A stretch of DNA of 64,000 bases from WTXA01 sp964415195 (GCA_964415195.1 CAYPYD010000001.1:124001-188000); one strand, 5' to 3'; shown: positions 1 to 7,497, counted from the first letter of the stretch. Translations and numbers: made by a program. Notes: generated by a model from the sequence alone, not told the origin.

Positions 1-1
1 T

Positions 2-1897
2 GTTGAGTATAATACAAGTTTATTGCCTACTTCACGTAAGGAGGCTGAGGCCCTTTATGATAATATCTTCAATTTAAAGCAGTTCTTGTCTGGTAGAACT
101 TTTTGGGTAGGTAATACTGGGGTTTCAAGACATTATCCTTTGTCTAACTTTAATTGTGCTTTTGAGACTATTACTTCTATAGATGATTTTAGGGATTTAT
201 TTTATTTATTAATGGTAGGTGCCGGCGTTGGTGCTAGAGTTTTGCCTGAAGATGTTATAGCTTTGCCAAAGTTTAGGACTCGTTTTGAGTTAATTCATAG
301 AGATTATACTCCTGTGGAGCCTTCTTTAAGAAAGGATTATACTGCTCTTAATTTTAATGATGATGATAGGGCGGAAATTACTATTGGGGACTCTAAGGAA
401 GGTTGGGCTCAGGCTTTGAAGTTTTTCTTGGAGTTAATTAGTGCTCATGAGTATCGTCATATAGAGACTATTTTGATTGATTATAGTAATGTTAGACCAA
501 AGGGTGAGAAGTTAAAGACTTTTGGTGGTTCTGCAAGTGGTCATGAGAGTATTAAGAATATGTTCAATAAGATTGGTAATGTTGTTAGAATTCGTGGTGA
601 TGTTGAGGGTGACAGAGCTGTTCTTCGTCCGATAGATTGTTTGGATATTTGTAATATTATTGGTGAGAACGTGGTTGTTGGTGGAGTTCGTAGGACTGCG
701 GAGATGATTATTGTGGATGCTAATGATAAGGAGTGTATTGATGCTAAGTCTAGCTTGTATCGTCAGGTTGATGGCAAGTGGGAGGTTAATAAGGATTTGA
801 TTCATCGTCAGATGAGTAATAATTCTATCTATTACAAGGAAAAGCCAACTAGGGAAAGATTGCGTTGGCAGATTGAGAAGATGCGTTATAGTGGTGAGCC
901 TGGTTGGGTAAATGGTGAGGCTGCTGCTAAGCGTAGGCCTAATATGGCTGGGGTTAATCCTTGTGGTGAGATCTTATTGGATAGTTATGGTGTTTGTAAT
1001 TTGACTACTGTTAATGTGTTTGCTTTTGTTAAGGACGGTGTTCTTGATGAGGCTGGTTTATTTGAGGCACAGCGTCTATCTGCCAGGGCTGGTTACAGGA
1101 TGACTTGTGTTGAGTTAGAACTTCCTCGTTGGAATCATGTTCAAAGTAGGGATAGATTGCTTGGTTGTAGTTTGACTGGTTGGCAGGATATGGTTAATGC
1201 TATTGGTGTTGATAAAGCTGGTGAGGCTAAGATTCTTGCTAAGCTTCGTGGTGTTGCCAGGATGGCTGCAGAGGAGTATGCTAAGGAGCTTGGACAGAAT
1301 GCTCCAATACTGGTGACTACTGTTAAGCCTGAGGGTACTTTGAGTCAGTTGCCTGCTGTTTCTAGTGGTGTGCATTATTCTCATTCTGATTATTTTGTTC
1401 GTAGGGTTCGTATTAATGCTCATGATCCTTTGGTTAGGGTTTGTGAGGAGCTTGGTTATCCGGTTTTCCCTGAGGTTGGTCAGGATTGGGCTACTTGTGT
1501 GACTAAGGTTGTTGAGTTTCCTATTAAGGCTCCTCCTGGTAGGACTAAGTATGATGTTTCTGCTATTGAGCAGCTTGAAAATTACAAGATGTTCATGGAG
1601 CATTATGTGGATCATAATTGTAGTATTACTGTTAGTGTACGTAATGAAGAGTGGGATGATGTTGAAGAGTGGGTTTGGAATAACTGGGATGAGTTGGTTG
1701 CTGTTTCTTTCTTGCCTCTTGATGATTCTTTCTATGAAATGCTTCCTTATGAGTCTATTACAGAAGAAGATTACAATAAGCGTGTAGCTGAGATGAGGCC
1801 TTTTATTCCATCACTTATTCAGAAGTACGAAAATAACGATAATGAGCTTGATATTGGTACTGATGGTTGTGAGGGTGGAGTTTGCCCGGTTAGATAG
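2..1897 (+). CDS. nrdJ: adenosylcobalamin-dependent ribonucleoside-triphosphate reductase (C-terminal part, open at left edge)
   Basis: Reduces ribonucleoside triphosphates to deoxy forms with coenzyme B12 as radical source; cytosolic and oxygen-independent. The frame is open to the window edge, so roughly 70-80 N-terminal residues are missing. Counting from the TTG at 23, Cys45 (FNCAF), Cys314 (NPCGE, with Glu316) and Cys325 keep the same spacing as Cys119, Cys408, Glu410 and Cys419 of the Lactobacillus leichmannii enzyme. The C-terminal CEGGVC pair matches its mobile redox Cys731/Cys736. Catalysis therefore looks complete in the visible part. The coding strand is very G/T-rich (third positions mostly T or G), like other distal genes in this window, which hints at a long transcription unit beginning upstream. 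A strong terminator follows 8 bases after the stop. Confidence 0.95.
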   Translation, partial: VEYNTSLLPTSRKEAEALYDNIFNLKQFLSGRTFWVGNTGVSRHYPLSNFNCAFETITSIDDFRDLFYLLMVGAGVGARVLPEDVIALPKFRTRFELIHRDYTPVEPSLRKDYTALNFNDDDRAEITIGDSKEGWAQALKFFLELISAHEYRHIETILIDYSNVRPKGEKLKTFGGSASGHESIKNMFNKIGNVVRIRGDVEGDRAVLRPIDCLDICNIIGENVVVGGVRRTAEMIIVDANDKECIDAKSSLYRQVDGKWEVNKDLIHRQMSNNSIYYKEKPTRERLRWQIEKMRYSGEPGWVNGEAAAKRRPNMAGVNPCGEILLDSYGVCNLTTVNVFAFVKDGVLDEAGLFEAQRLSARAGYRMTCVELELPRWNHVQSRDRLLGCSLTGWQDMVNAIGVDKAGEAKILAKLRGVARMAAEEYAKELGQNAPILVTTVKPEGTLSQLPAVSSGVHYSHSDYFVRRVRINAHDPLVRVCEELGYPVFPEVGQDWATCVTKVVEFPIKAPPGRTKYDVSAIEQLENYKMFMEHYVDHNCSITVSVRNEEWDDVEEWVWNNWDELVAVSFLPLDDSFYEMLPYESITEEDYNKRVAEMRPFIPSLIQKYENNDNELDIGTDGCEGGVCPVR

Positions 1898-1904
1898 GTT
1901 TTAG

Positions 1905-1928
1905 AAAGGGGCCATGTGCCCCTTTTTT
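1905..1928 (+). terminator. intrinsic terminator after nrdJ
   Basis: An 8-bp stem (AAAGGGGC / GCCCCTTT) with a 5-base loop runs into TTTTTT. It ends two bases before the first tRNA base, leaving no room for a separate tRNA promoter downstream of it. Confidence 0.85.
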
Positions 1929-1930
1929 GT

Positions 1931-2006
1931 GCCTCCGTAGCTCAGTGGATAGAGCAGCAGTTTCCGGTACTGCGTGTAGGTGGTTCGATTCCACTCGGGG
2001 GCACCA
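1931..2006 (+). tRNA. tRNA-Arg (anticodon CCG)
   Basis: A 76-base cloverleaf: acceptor GCCTCCG / CGGGGGC with one G-U pair, D-arm GCTC/GAGC, anticodon stem GCAGT/ACTGC with loop TTCCGGT, T-loop TTCGATT, and an encoded CCA end. The anticodon is CCG, reading CGG arginine codons, which are rare in this AT-rich genome. The gene abuts the nrdJ terminator. Confidence 0.93.
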
Positions 2007-2026
2007 ATTTTATTTATATTTTTTAT

Positions 2027-2117
2027 GGAGAAGTACCCAAGTGGCTCAAGGGGCTGCACTCGAAATGCAGTAGGTCGTTGACTCGGTGCGAGGGTTCAAA
2101 TCCCTCCTTCTCCGCCA
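2027..2117 (+). tRNA. tRNA-Ser (anticodon CGA)
   Basis: A 91-base tRNA with the long variable arm typical of serine tRNAs. Acceptor GGAGAAG pairs with CTTCTCC, the anticodon stem CTGCA/TGCAG carries loop CTCGAAA, and CCA is encoded. The anticodon CGA reads UCG. It lies 20 bases after tRNA-Arg(CCG) and is probably co-transcribed with it. Confidence 0.93.
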
Positions 2118-2142
2118 AATTATGCAGCTTTAGTGTTTTTTA

Positions 2143-2151
2143 TGTTATAAT
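2143..2151 (+). promoter_or_regulatory. extended -10 promoter for the 2244 gene
   Basis: TGTTATAAT is a TGn-extended -10 element with no convincing -35. A start near 2158 would give a leader of about 85 bases that contains the hairpin at 2197-2221. Confidence 0.5.
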
Positions 2152-2196
2152 CAGTGTAGAACTATGAGATGGTTTAGAAGTTAATATATTATTTGG

Positions 2197-2221
2197 AGTC
2201 ACCTTGTAGGGGTGGCTTTTG
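2197..2221 (+). terminator. weak terminator or attenuator hairpin in the 2244 leader
   Basis: A 7-bp stem (AGTCACC / GGTGGCT, one G-U) is followed by TTTT. It could end the tRNA transcript or attenuate the downstream gene. The ribosome site of the 2244 gene follows about 10 bases later. Confidence 0.4.
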
Positions 2222-2243
2222 TCGTTTGAAAGAGGTGTCATAT

Positions 2244-3488
2244 ATGGAAAATAAGAAATTGAGGGTTGCTCTTGGTTTTGTAACTGGTCGTGCTAGTTTT
2301 AAGGATGTAGCTAATGCCTATTTACTGAAATGGGGACTTGGTGATTTATTTAGATCCGGAGATGTAGAGATAAGTTTACTTGTTGCTTATGATCTTGATT
2401 ATATGCAAACTAAACCTGAGGATTTTATAATTGATGACCCTGAGATTTTAGAAATGGTTACTGGCGTGGAGTATCTTGGTGCTGAATATATTGCAAAAGA
2501 AGTTGGTAAACTTGCAGATGAGGGTGTTTTATCACGGGATGAAGTAGAGCTTCTATTTGGTAAAGGTTATGCAAAGTTGCGTAATTCAGTATTGTTTTTT
2601 GCTACAAAAATGGGTTTTGATCGTTTGATTTTTCTTGATGATGATGAGTATCCTTTGGCTTGCGTTGGTGGGGTTAATGGAGTATATTGGCTTGGACAGG
2701 ATGTTATAGGTGCTCATCTAGCTGGACTTGAAGTTAGTGATATTACTAATGGTTATCATTGTGGTTATGTTTCACCTATTCCTGATGTTGTTTTTGATGA
2801 TGTTCTTGGAGTTGGTGATTTTAGGTTGTTTGTTGAGGCTGTTAGTAATGATATTGTGACCTGGAAGAGTATTGCAGGCAGATTTAAAGCTGGTGGTTTA
2901 ACTTTTGCAGATCATAAGATTATAGATAGTGAAGAATTTATAGTTGTGGAGGAGATAAATGGATTGAAGTTTATTTCTGGTGGAAATTTAGGTTTGAATT
3001 TGGAGACTAGTGGTAATTTGTCTCCTTTTTTTAATCCACCTGGTGCAAGAGGTGAGGATACTTTCCTTAGTTCTAGTATTGGTGATTGTGATGTGAGGAA
3101 GATTCCTGTTTATACTTTTCATGATGGTTTTGGTTCTTTTTCTTTTCTTTTAAGGGGTGTTTTACCTAAGCGTCTTGATACTGTTGGTGGTGGTTTATTT
3201 AATAGTGATGCTAGGTTTTTAAGTGCAGCTCAAGGTTGGGTTAAGTATAGACCATTATTGATTTATATTACTGATAGAGATAATTTTGAACTTAAAATTT
3301 CACAGATGAGAGAGACTCTTGTTATTATTGCTCCTTTGTTTGCTGAGTTTTTTGGTGATGTTGAGTTTCTTGATGTTGTTGGTGTTTTGGATTACTACGT
3401 TGATCGAGTGGAAGAGGATTATGCGGCTTTTGTTAGTGGTGCGGAATCATGGACAAGGTTATTGAAACATTTAGGCAAGGTGGTATAA
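2244..3488 (+). CDS. uncharacterised protein with GT-A-like features
   Basis: Encodes 414 aa. The start chosen is the ATG at 2244, after GAAAGAGGTG; an upstream in-frame ATG at 2193 lies inside the leader hairpin region and has no ribosome site. There is no signal peptide or membrane segment. Residues near 130 read LIFLDDDEYP, an acidic DxD-type patch after a hydrophobic strand as in GT-A nucleotide-sugar transferases, but the rest is not recognisable to me. The gene sits between tRNA genes, close to the prophage insertion site. The coding strand is strongly G/T-rich, as in nrdJ. A glycosyltransferase assignment is a guess from one motif. Confidence 0.75.
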   Translation: MENKKLRVALGFVTGRASFKDVANAYLLKWGLGDLFRSGDVEISLLVAYDLDYMQTKPEDFIIDDPEILEMVTGVEYLGAEYIAKEVGKLADEGVLSRDEVELLFGKGYAKLRNSVLFFATKMGFDRLIFLDDDEYPLACVGGVNGVYWLGQDVIGAHLAGLEVSDITNGYHCGYVSPIPDVVFDDVLGVGDFRLFVEAVSNDIVTWKSIAGRFKAGGLTFADHKIIDSEEFIVVEEINGLKFISGGNLGLNLETSGNLSPFFNPPGARGEDTFLSSSIGDCDVRKIPVYTFHDGFGSFSFLLRGVLPKRLDTVGGGLFNSDARFLSAAQGWVKYRPLLIYITDRDNFELKISQMRETLVIIAPLFAEFFGDVEFLDVVGVLDYYVDRVEEDYAAFVSGAESWTRLLKHLGKVV

Positions 3489-3524
3489 TAGCTTTAAATA
3501 AGAAGCAAATATGATTTCTTTGTG

Positions 3525-3553
3525 TTGTTTTTATTGCATTATTTTGTTATTAT
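3525..3553 (+). promoter_or_regulatory. promoter of tRNA-Arg(CCT)
   Basis: TTGTTT and TATTAT are separated by 17 bp, placing the start about 3 bases before the mature tRNA. Confidence 0.5.
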
Positions 3554-3562
3554 TACATTGTT

Positions 3563-3639
3563 GCTTCCGTAGCTCAGTAGGATAGAGCGACAGTTTCCTA
3601 AACTGTAGGTCGGTGGTTCGATCCCACTCGGGAGCACCA
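3563..3639 (+). tRNA. tRNA-Arg (anticodon CCT); prophage attachment gene
   Basis: A 77-base cloverleaf: acceptor GCTTCCG/CGGGAGC, D-arm GCTC/GAGC, anticodon stem ACAGT/ACTGT with loop TTCCTAA (anticodon CCT, reading AGG), T-stem GGTGG/CCACT and an encoded CCA. The bases from the anticodon stem onward lie in the attachment core that is duplicated at 38562, so the gene stays intact after integration. Confidence 0.95.
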
Positions 3640-3646
3640 GTGAAAG
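3592..3646 (+). repeat. attL core (55-bp direct repeat)
   Basis: Identical to 38562-38616. It covers part of the anticodon stem-loop, the T-arm, the 3' end of tRNA-Arg(CCT) and seven bases beyond the CCA. Outside it the two copies diverge at once (base 3591 versus 38561, base 3647 versus 38617). Confidence 0.95.
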
Positions 3647-3677
3647 TCTTCTAGCAGTAGTGCTTGAAGGCTTTTTT
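3643..3677 (+). terminator. phage-supplied terminator for tRNA-Arg(CCT)
   Basis: A 9-bp stem (AAAGTCTTC / GAAGGCTTT), a mismatch, a further 4 bp, a GTAG loop and six T. Its first four bases (AAAG) are inside the attachment core and the rest is phage DNA, so the prophage rebuilds a terminator behind the tRNA. It also lies downstream of the convergent integrase gene. Confidence 0.8.
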
Positions 3678-3704
3678 GTTTCTTATTAATGCGATTAAAT
3701 TCTA

Positions 3705-3731
3705 TTTGACACCGAAAATGACACCGAAACT
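3705..3731. repeat. integrase arm-type site, left copy
   Basis: Contains GACACCGAAA twice, 12 bp apart. The same 27-bp block recurs at 38448-38474, inside the other prophage end. Placement 60-90 bp from the core on both sides fits arm-type binding sites of a tyrosine integrase. Confidence 0.6.
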
Positions 3732-3743
3732 TAGTTAAAAAAA

Positions 3744-4781
3744 TTACTGCTCATTAAAAATAGTTAAATCAGATATACCGTCTTGTGCATTTTCAGTACT
3801 ATGTGTATATACATCAAGGCTGAATATTGCTGAATGGTGACCAAGTCTTTGTTGTATAGCTTTCGGGTTTATTCCGGCATTAGCTAACATTGTTGCATGT
3901 GTATGTCTAAGTTGATGAAAATTAAATTCATAACCTAGTTTTTTACATAGTTTAGAAAATTGCTTACTTATTGTTCCAGGGTCCTGAATACTGTTGTAAA
4001 TATTTGGGAATAAAAATATTGATGATTTTTCAATACTACTCAACATATTAATTAGATTCTTAGGAGCTGGCAATTTTCTTATTCCATAATTTGATTTAGG
4101 TGTCTTTACTATTAATCCATCTGATGATTTTGAAACTGATCGTTTAACACTTATATATTTATCACTAATATCCCCATGTTGTAAACCAGCAATTTCTCCA
4201 ACTCTTAAACCTGTACACCAGGCTAAATATAGAATAGCTTTCATTCTTTCATCTGCATGATCATAAATATTCCAAAAAACCTTAACTGGAATAATACTTT
4301 TTTCTTTTTTAATATATTTAGGTTTGCGTACATTTTCAACTGGATTTGTTTCTATAATACCATCTAACATAGCCTCTTTTAAAACAAGGTGCATTACAAG
4401 ATAAGTATTTAGTCTTGTTTTAGCTCCTATACCGTTAAGTTCCATTGATGAAATAACTTTTTTAATATCTGTAGGCTTTATATCTCCTATTAAGGATTCT
4501 CCTATCACCGGCAAAATATGAAGTCTTAAAGTATCACTATAGTAGTCATATGTTCGAGCTGCTAATTCTGATTTTCTGTATGTTAAGTATTTTTTTGAAT
4601 AATCTTTGAATTTTGTTTCTTCATATGAACCTACAACGTATTTGTTATAATAAGCATCAGCTTTTAACTCAGCTTGCTTTGCTGTTTTTCCGTAGAAAAC
4701 CTTTTCGATATATTTACCTAAATCATTTTTACCTAATTGAACTTTGGCCTGCCATCTTCCGTCTTTTCTTAAAGTTGCCAT
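3744..4781 (-). CDS. int: phage tyrosine integrase
   Basis: Encodes 345 aa. It catalyses site-specific recombination between the phage and tRNA-Arg(CCT) attachment sites. An N-terminal AP2-like arm-binding domain (MATLRKDGRWQAKV) and a SAM-like core-binding domain precede the catalytic domain, which shows Arg in TGLRVGE, HQLRH, LGHHS and the nucleophile Tyr in DVYTHS. The start is the ATG at 4781 after AAGGTGGTG; the longer reading from 4820 has no ribosome site. The gene is adjacent to attL and convergent with the tRNA. Confidence 0.95.
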   Translation of the reverse strand: MATLRKDGRWQAKVQLGKNDLGKYIEKVFYGKTAKQAELKADAYYNKYVVGSYEETKFKDYSKKYLTYRKSELAARTYDYYSDTLRLHILPVIGESLIGDIKPTDIKKVISSMELNGIGAKTRLNTYLVMHLVLKEAMLDGIIETNPVENVRKPKYIKKEKSIIPVKVFWNIYDHADERMKAILYLAWCTGLRVGEIAGLQHGDISDKYISVKRSVSKSSDGLIVKTPKSNYGIRKLPAPKNLINMLSSIEKSSIFLFPNIYNSIQDPGTISKQFSKLCKKLGYEFNFHQLRHTHATMLANAGINPKAIQQRLGHHSAIFSLDVYTHSTENAQDGISDLTIFNEQ

Positions 4782-4818
4782 TATTGTCACCACCTTTCTA
4801 GTATGATAAGATATAAAC

Positions 4819-4888
4819 ATCCCTGGTGAAGCGGGGATATTGATTCATGAGAACCCTGATTGCTTGCCGGCGGATGGGTTCTTTTTTA
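4819..4888 (+). ncRNA. possible small RNA opposite the integrase leader
   Basis: On the + strand an ATCCC/GGGAT hairpin is followed by AGAACCC...GGGTTCT and TTTTTT (4882-4887). The T run exists only on this strand. A weak promoter (TTGTCA at 4784, 17-bp spacer, TAAGAT at 4807) would start transcription at the first hairpin. The RNA would be about 70 bases and antisense to the 5' leader of int. Alternatively these are only leader hairpins of int. Confidence 0.3.
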
Positions 4889-4906
4889 TTACTTTTATCG
4901 ATATTG

Positions 4907-4934
4907 TTGACATTATTTTTATAAATAATATAAT
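4907..4934 (+). promoter_or_regulatory. promoter of the 4941 RNA
   Basis: TTGACA and TATAAT are both perfect, with a 16-bp spacer, directed to the right. No ORF follows on this strand, only the structured segment ending in TTTTTTT at 5039. Confidence 0.65.
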
Positions 4935-4940
4935 TAAAGT

Positions 4941-5039
4941 ATAACTATAAAAGTACAAGGTGAACAATCCTATTTAATTACTTCTTCGGTTTTATCCGTA
5001 CAAGAGGAAAGGTAATAGGGGAGTACACCTTCTTTTTTT
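4941..5039 (+). ncRNA. candidate structured small RNA, about 98 nt
   Basis: Lies between a perfect promoter and a T run, with no reading frame. Nested pairs: AAGGTG (4957-4962) with CACCTT (5026-5031), a 6x6 internal loop, then CCTATT (4969-4974) with AATAGG (5014-5019), and an inner CGG/CCG hairpin. The outer stem is one base from TTTTTTT, so it could be the terminator. It sits downstream of and convergent with the SIR2 gene, so it could also contribute to that gene's 3' end. No RNA family is recognised. Confidence 0.45.
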
Positions 5040-6657
5040 AGCTATTTTTTTTGTAATCGTACAATGCAACAGCTTTTTTAAATATCGAAAGTGGAGTTTG
5101 TTTTTCAAAAATATTATCGATATAAAGTAGTCTCAAATAATTCCCGAGATCATCTGTATCAATTGATTTATAATATTTTAATATGGTTGTCAATTGTTTG
5201 GGAAGATGATTTGGAAATAGAGATTCAATATTTACAATTTTATCTAAAGAAATACCTTCAGATTTACTTTTCTTTTCAATAGTTTTCAATAAATCTTTAT
5301 CTGAGTTAGTTAATTCAATATTTTTAGTTTTAGTTATAATTCTCCAATTTGGGCCAATTTCATCAATATATTCTTTGTATCTATATATAGGTAAATATGT
5401 TTTTGACGCAGAACTTCTTATTGAATTAAAAGTGTTTTTAATATTTTTATTCAATAATACTGGTCTATTTTCATGTAAAATATCATCAATTATATCTTTT
5501 ATACAATAAGTGGTAAATCCTATAGCAGAAGTGCTCTCTATGTCTCCTATATAAAAGGCTAGTTCATTATCATCAATGACACCATCATTTAAGTCGCGAA
5601 CATTAACAAAAACTTGGGGATATTTTGATTTATCAGTAGTTACTATATAGTCCCTCATCATACATTGCATTTTCCTCATGATTCCTACAGGAATGCTTTG
5701 TTTTATATAATCTAATACTTTATAAAAATTATTAAAATCATATAAATCGATTTGTGTTATAGGCAGAGTAAAGCCGTTGATATTAAGTGTTTTTTCGTTT
5801 ATTTTTTCGTTTTCTAATTTATCCGTTCTTTTAATAAAAAATAATTTATTGGATAATGATGAAAATTGTTCTTTAGTTAGGCAATCACAAAAACATTTTA
5901 TGATTGCTTGGATATTTGGATCATTAATACTATATCCTAAAAATATAACAGGATGTTCAACAAAGATAGTTATTAATTTTGAAGAAATATATTTCAATTT
6001 ATTTTCAAAATTATCATAATCTTCTTTTGTAATTATTATTGTATGAGGCTCAGTTATACATCCATGAATTTTAAATATATGGAATATTTCATCAGAATGT
6101 GATGCCAATAAATTATGTTGCCCTATAATAGGATGGAATTCTGGTATAATCTGCTCAAAAATTGTATCATAGTTTGTTGTAATCACACCGGCAAATTTAT
6201 TGGAATGCTTTCTCAAACTGTTAATTTCTTCATTTTCTAAAATTTTTAAGGATGATAATGTATTTGAAATATATAATTTTAGAGGACTTATTCCTTCTCT
6301 AGATATGTTATCAATTTCGACATTATTAAAATATTTATTTCTGAAATCAGAGTCGTTATAGAAATTTTGTTTGAATCGGTTTTCTAGCTCAGTTGCTATA
6401 ATTGGATTTCTTTTGTCTTTATCTGTCTTTTCATCCATATTATTATTTATTAAAATTTTATTACAAAAAAAATTGTAGTTTAGTTCATTCTCTTCTTTAA
6501 GTATCTCCCAAATACTTTCTAATAGAGCGTTCCAATTTGGTGCATCCGAATATCTTATGGAAAAACCTGAACCAAGAAATAAGAAAGGCATATGATTAAA
6601 AGATTTAACTATCTCTATTAATTTATTTTCAATTTCTGTTGTATTGTCGATTTGCAT
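5038..6657 (-). CDS. SIR2-domain protein, candidate antiphage NADase
   Basis: Encodes 539 aa. Residues about 15-300 are a SIR2-like Rossmann fold: FLFLGSGFS (26-33), TTNYD with Asn162, KIHGC with His198 and IFLGYSINDP. In defence proteins of this class (ThsA, DSR-type) the Asn/His pair cleaves NAD. The remaining 240 residues, probably the sensor, are not recognised. AAGGAG precedes the ATG. The start overlaps the upstream metallopeptidase gene by 29 bases, implying translational coupling in the repressor operon and so expression in the lysogen. Base composition is very AT-rich. NAD depletion on superinfection is an inference from the family. Confidence 0.85.
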   Translation of the reverse strand: MQIDNTTEIENKLIEIVKSFNHMPFLFLGSGFSIRYSDAPNWNALLESIWEILKEENELNYNFFCNKILINNNMDEKTDKDKRNPIIATELENRFKQNFYNDSDFRNKYFNNVEIDNISREGISPLKLYISNTLSSLKILENEEINSLRKHSNKFAGVITTNYDTIFEQIIPEFHPIIGQHNLLASHSDEIFHIFKIHGCITEPHTIIITKEDYDNFENKLKYISSKLITIFVEHPVIFLGYSINDPNIQAIIKCFCDCLTKEQFSSLSNKLFFIKRTDKLENEKINEKTLNINGFTLPITQIDLYDFNNFYKVLDYIKQSIPVGIMRKMQCMMRDYIVTTDKSKYPQVFVNVRDLNDGVIDDNELAFYIGDIESTSAIGFTTYCIKDIIDDILHENRPVLLNKNIKNTFNSIRSSASKTYLPIYRYKEYIDEIGPNWRIITKTKNIELTNSDKDLLKTIEKKSKSEGISLDKIVNIESLFPNHLPKQLTTILKYYKSIDTDDLGNYLRLLYIDNIFEKQTPLSIFKKAVALYDYKKNS

Positions 6658-6940
6658 TTCTTTCTCCTTTGCCTTCTTTTATTAATAAAAGTTTTCCTTT
6701 ACTAAAATCTTGATCATATATATGCATTAACTCATGCATTAAAGCCGATCTTTGAGTTCTCTTTGAATACATAGTATTTATGTAAACAACATGGCCTGTA
6801 TCGTATTCGTTCTTTATGGTTAATCCCTTGATGCTCTTTGGGAATATTGTCTCAACAATGCAACAGTCTAGGGATGAAAGTATATAATGATATTCTTCTA
6901 TAGTAACACCATGTTCAATTTTCTTGATTAAATCTTTCAT
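6629..6940 (-). CDS. small HExxH metallopeptidase (ImmA/IrrE-like)
   Basis: Encodes 103 aa. The motif ALMHELMHIYD supplies the zinc-binding HExxH. Related phage and ICE proteins (ImmA type) cleave the neighbouring repressor to trigger induction. The start is the ATG at 6940 after GGAGGG. It lies 56 bases after the repressor stop and overlaps the SIR2 start. It is shorter than usual IrrE-type proteins and lacks an evident extra domain. Its target could be the CI-type repressor, or it could belong functionally with the SIR2 protein. Confidence 0.8.
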   Translation of the reverse strand: MKDLIKKIEHGVTIEEYHYILSSLDCCIVETIFPKSIKGLTIKNEYDTGHVVYINTMYSKRTQRSALMHELMHIYDQDFSKGKLLLIKEGKGERNANRQYNRN

Positions 6941-6996
6941 TGTCACCCTCCTAATAGACCTTATTATATCTAATTAATAGGGCTACATATTGGACA

Positions 6997-7368
6997 CTAA
7001 TCATTGCCATTTTCTGGTAGAGTTGCACGAAGTATTTTCATTACTCTTTCTTTCTCTTCTTTACTTAGTTTTCCAGTCTTTTTAAATAATATGTTCAATT
7101 CTCCAAAACCTTCTTCAGATAATTGCTGGGCAAGTTCAAGAGCATCGTCATCGTATTCTTGATTTGAATTGCTACTTCCTAGTAGATGATTCATATCAAC
7201 ATTGAAATAATCAGCAATAAATTCTAAAGTCTCAAAGTCAGGTTCTCTTTCACCATTTTCATACATACTTACTGAACTTCTAGAGATATTGAGTGCTTCT
7301 GCTAAATCACCTTGTGTCATATTTCTGCTCAATCTAAATTTTTTAAGATTGCTTCCAAATGTATTCAT
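6997..7368 (-). CDS. CI-type phage repressor (XRE family)
   Basis: Encodes 123 aa. The N-terminal helix-turn-helix (MTQGDLAEALNISRSSVSMYENG, residues about 18-40) is followed by an acidic linker and a short C-terminal helix, without a LexA-type peptidase domain. That fits control by a separate metallopeptidase, as with ImmR/ImmA. AGGAGG precedes the ATG. It is divergent from the Cro-like gene across three operators and is the first gene of the leftward lysogeny operon. Confidence 0.93.
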   Translation of the reverse strand: MNTFGSNLKKFRLSRNMTQGDLAEALNISRSSVSMYENGEREPDFETLEFIADYFNVDMNHLLGSSNSNQEYDDDALELAQQLSEEGFGELNILFKKTGKLSKEEKERVMKILRATLPENGND

Positions 7369-7402
7369 ATCTTTCCTCCTGGCTAATTATATTTTTATAA
7401 TA

Positions 7403-7461
7403 TCACTAAACGTGAATAAAAGATATATAAAGTTCACAAAATGTGTTGACACTTATCGTGG
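7403..7461. promoter_or_regulatory. three repressor operators (CAC-N5-GTG)
   Basis: O1 TCACTAAACGTGA (7403-7415), O2 TCACAAAATGTGT (7434-7446) and O3 ACACTTATCGTGG (7449-7461) share CAC-N5-GTG. Centres are 31 and 15 bp apart. O2 touches the -35 of the rightward promoter and O3 lies across its spacer; O1 lies towards the repressor gene, where an autoregulatory site would be expected. Confidence 0.8.
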
Positions 7462-7474
7462 AATAATTTATTAT
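7446..7474 (+). promoter_or_regulatory. rightward early promoter (PR)
   Basis: TTGACA (7446-7451), 17-bp spacer, TATTAT (7469-7474). O2 and O3 overlap it, so repressor binding would block the early operon. Confidence 0.8.
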
Positions 7475-7497
7475 TATTACAGATAGGAGGTGACAGA

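Noticed and set aside
512..1615. Long minus-strand ORFs opposite nrdJ
   Set aside because: They are products of the extreme G/T bias of the coding strand; their translations are low-complexity T/N/S/I-rich and have no ribosome sites.
1916..2167. Plus-strand ORF of 83 codons
   Set aside because: It reads through two clear tRNA genes.
4613..4801. Hydrophobic 62-aa ORF as a type I toxin
   Set aside because: It is fully antisense to the integrase N-terminus and has no ribosome site; the idea came only from the nearby hairpins.
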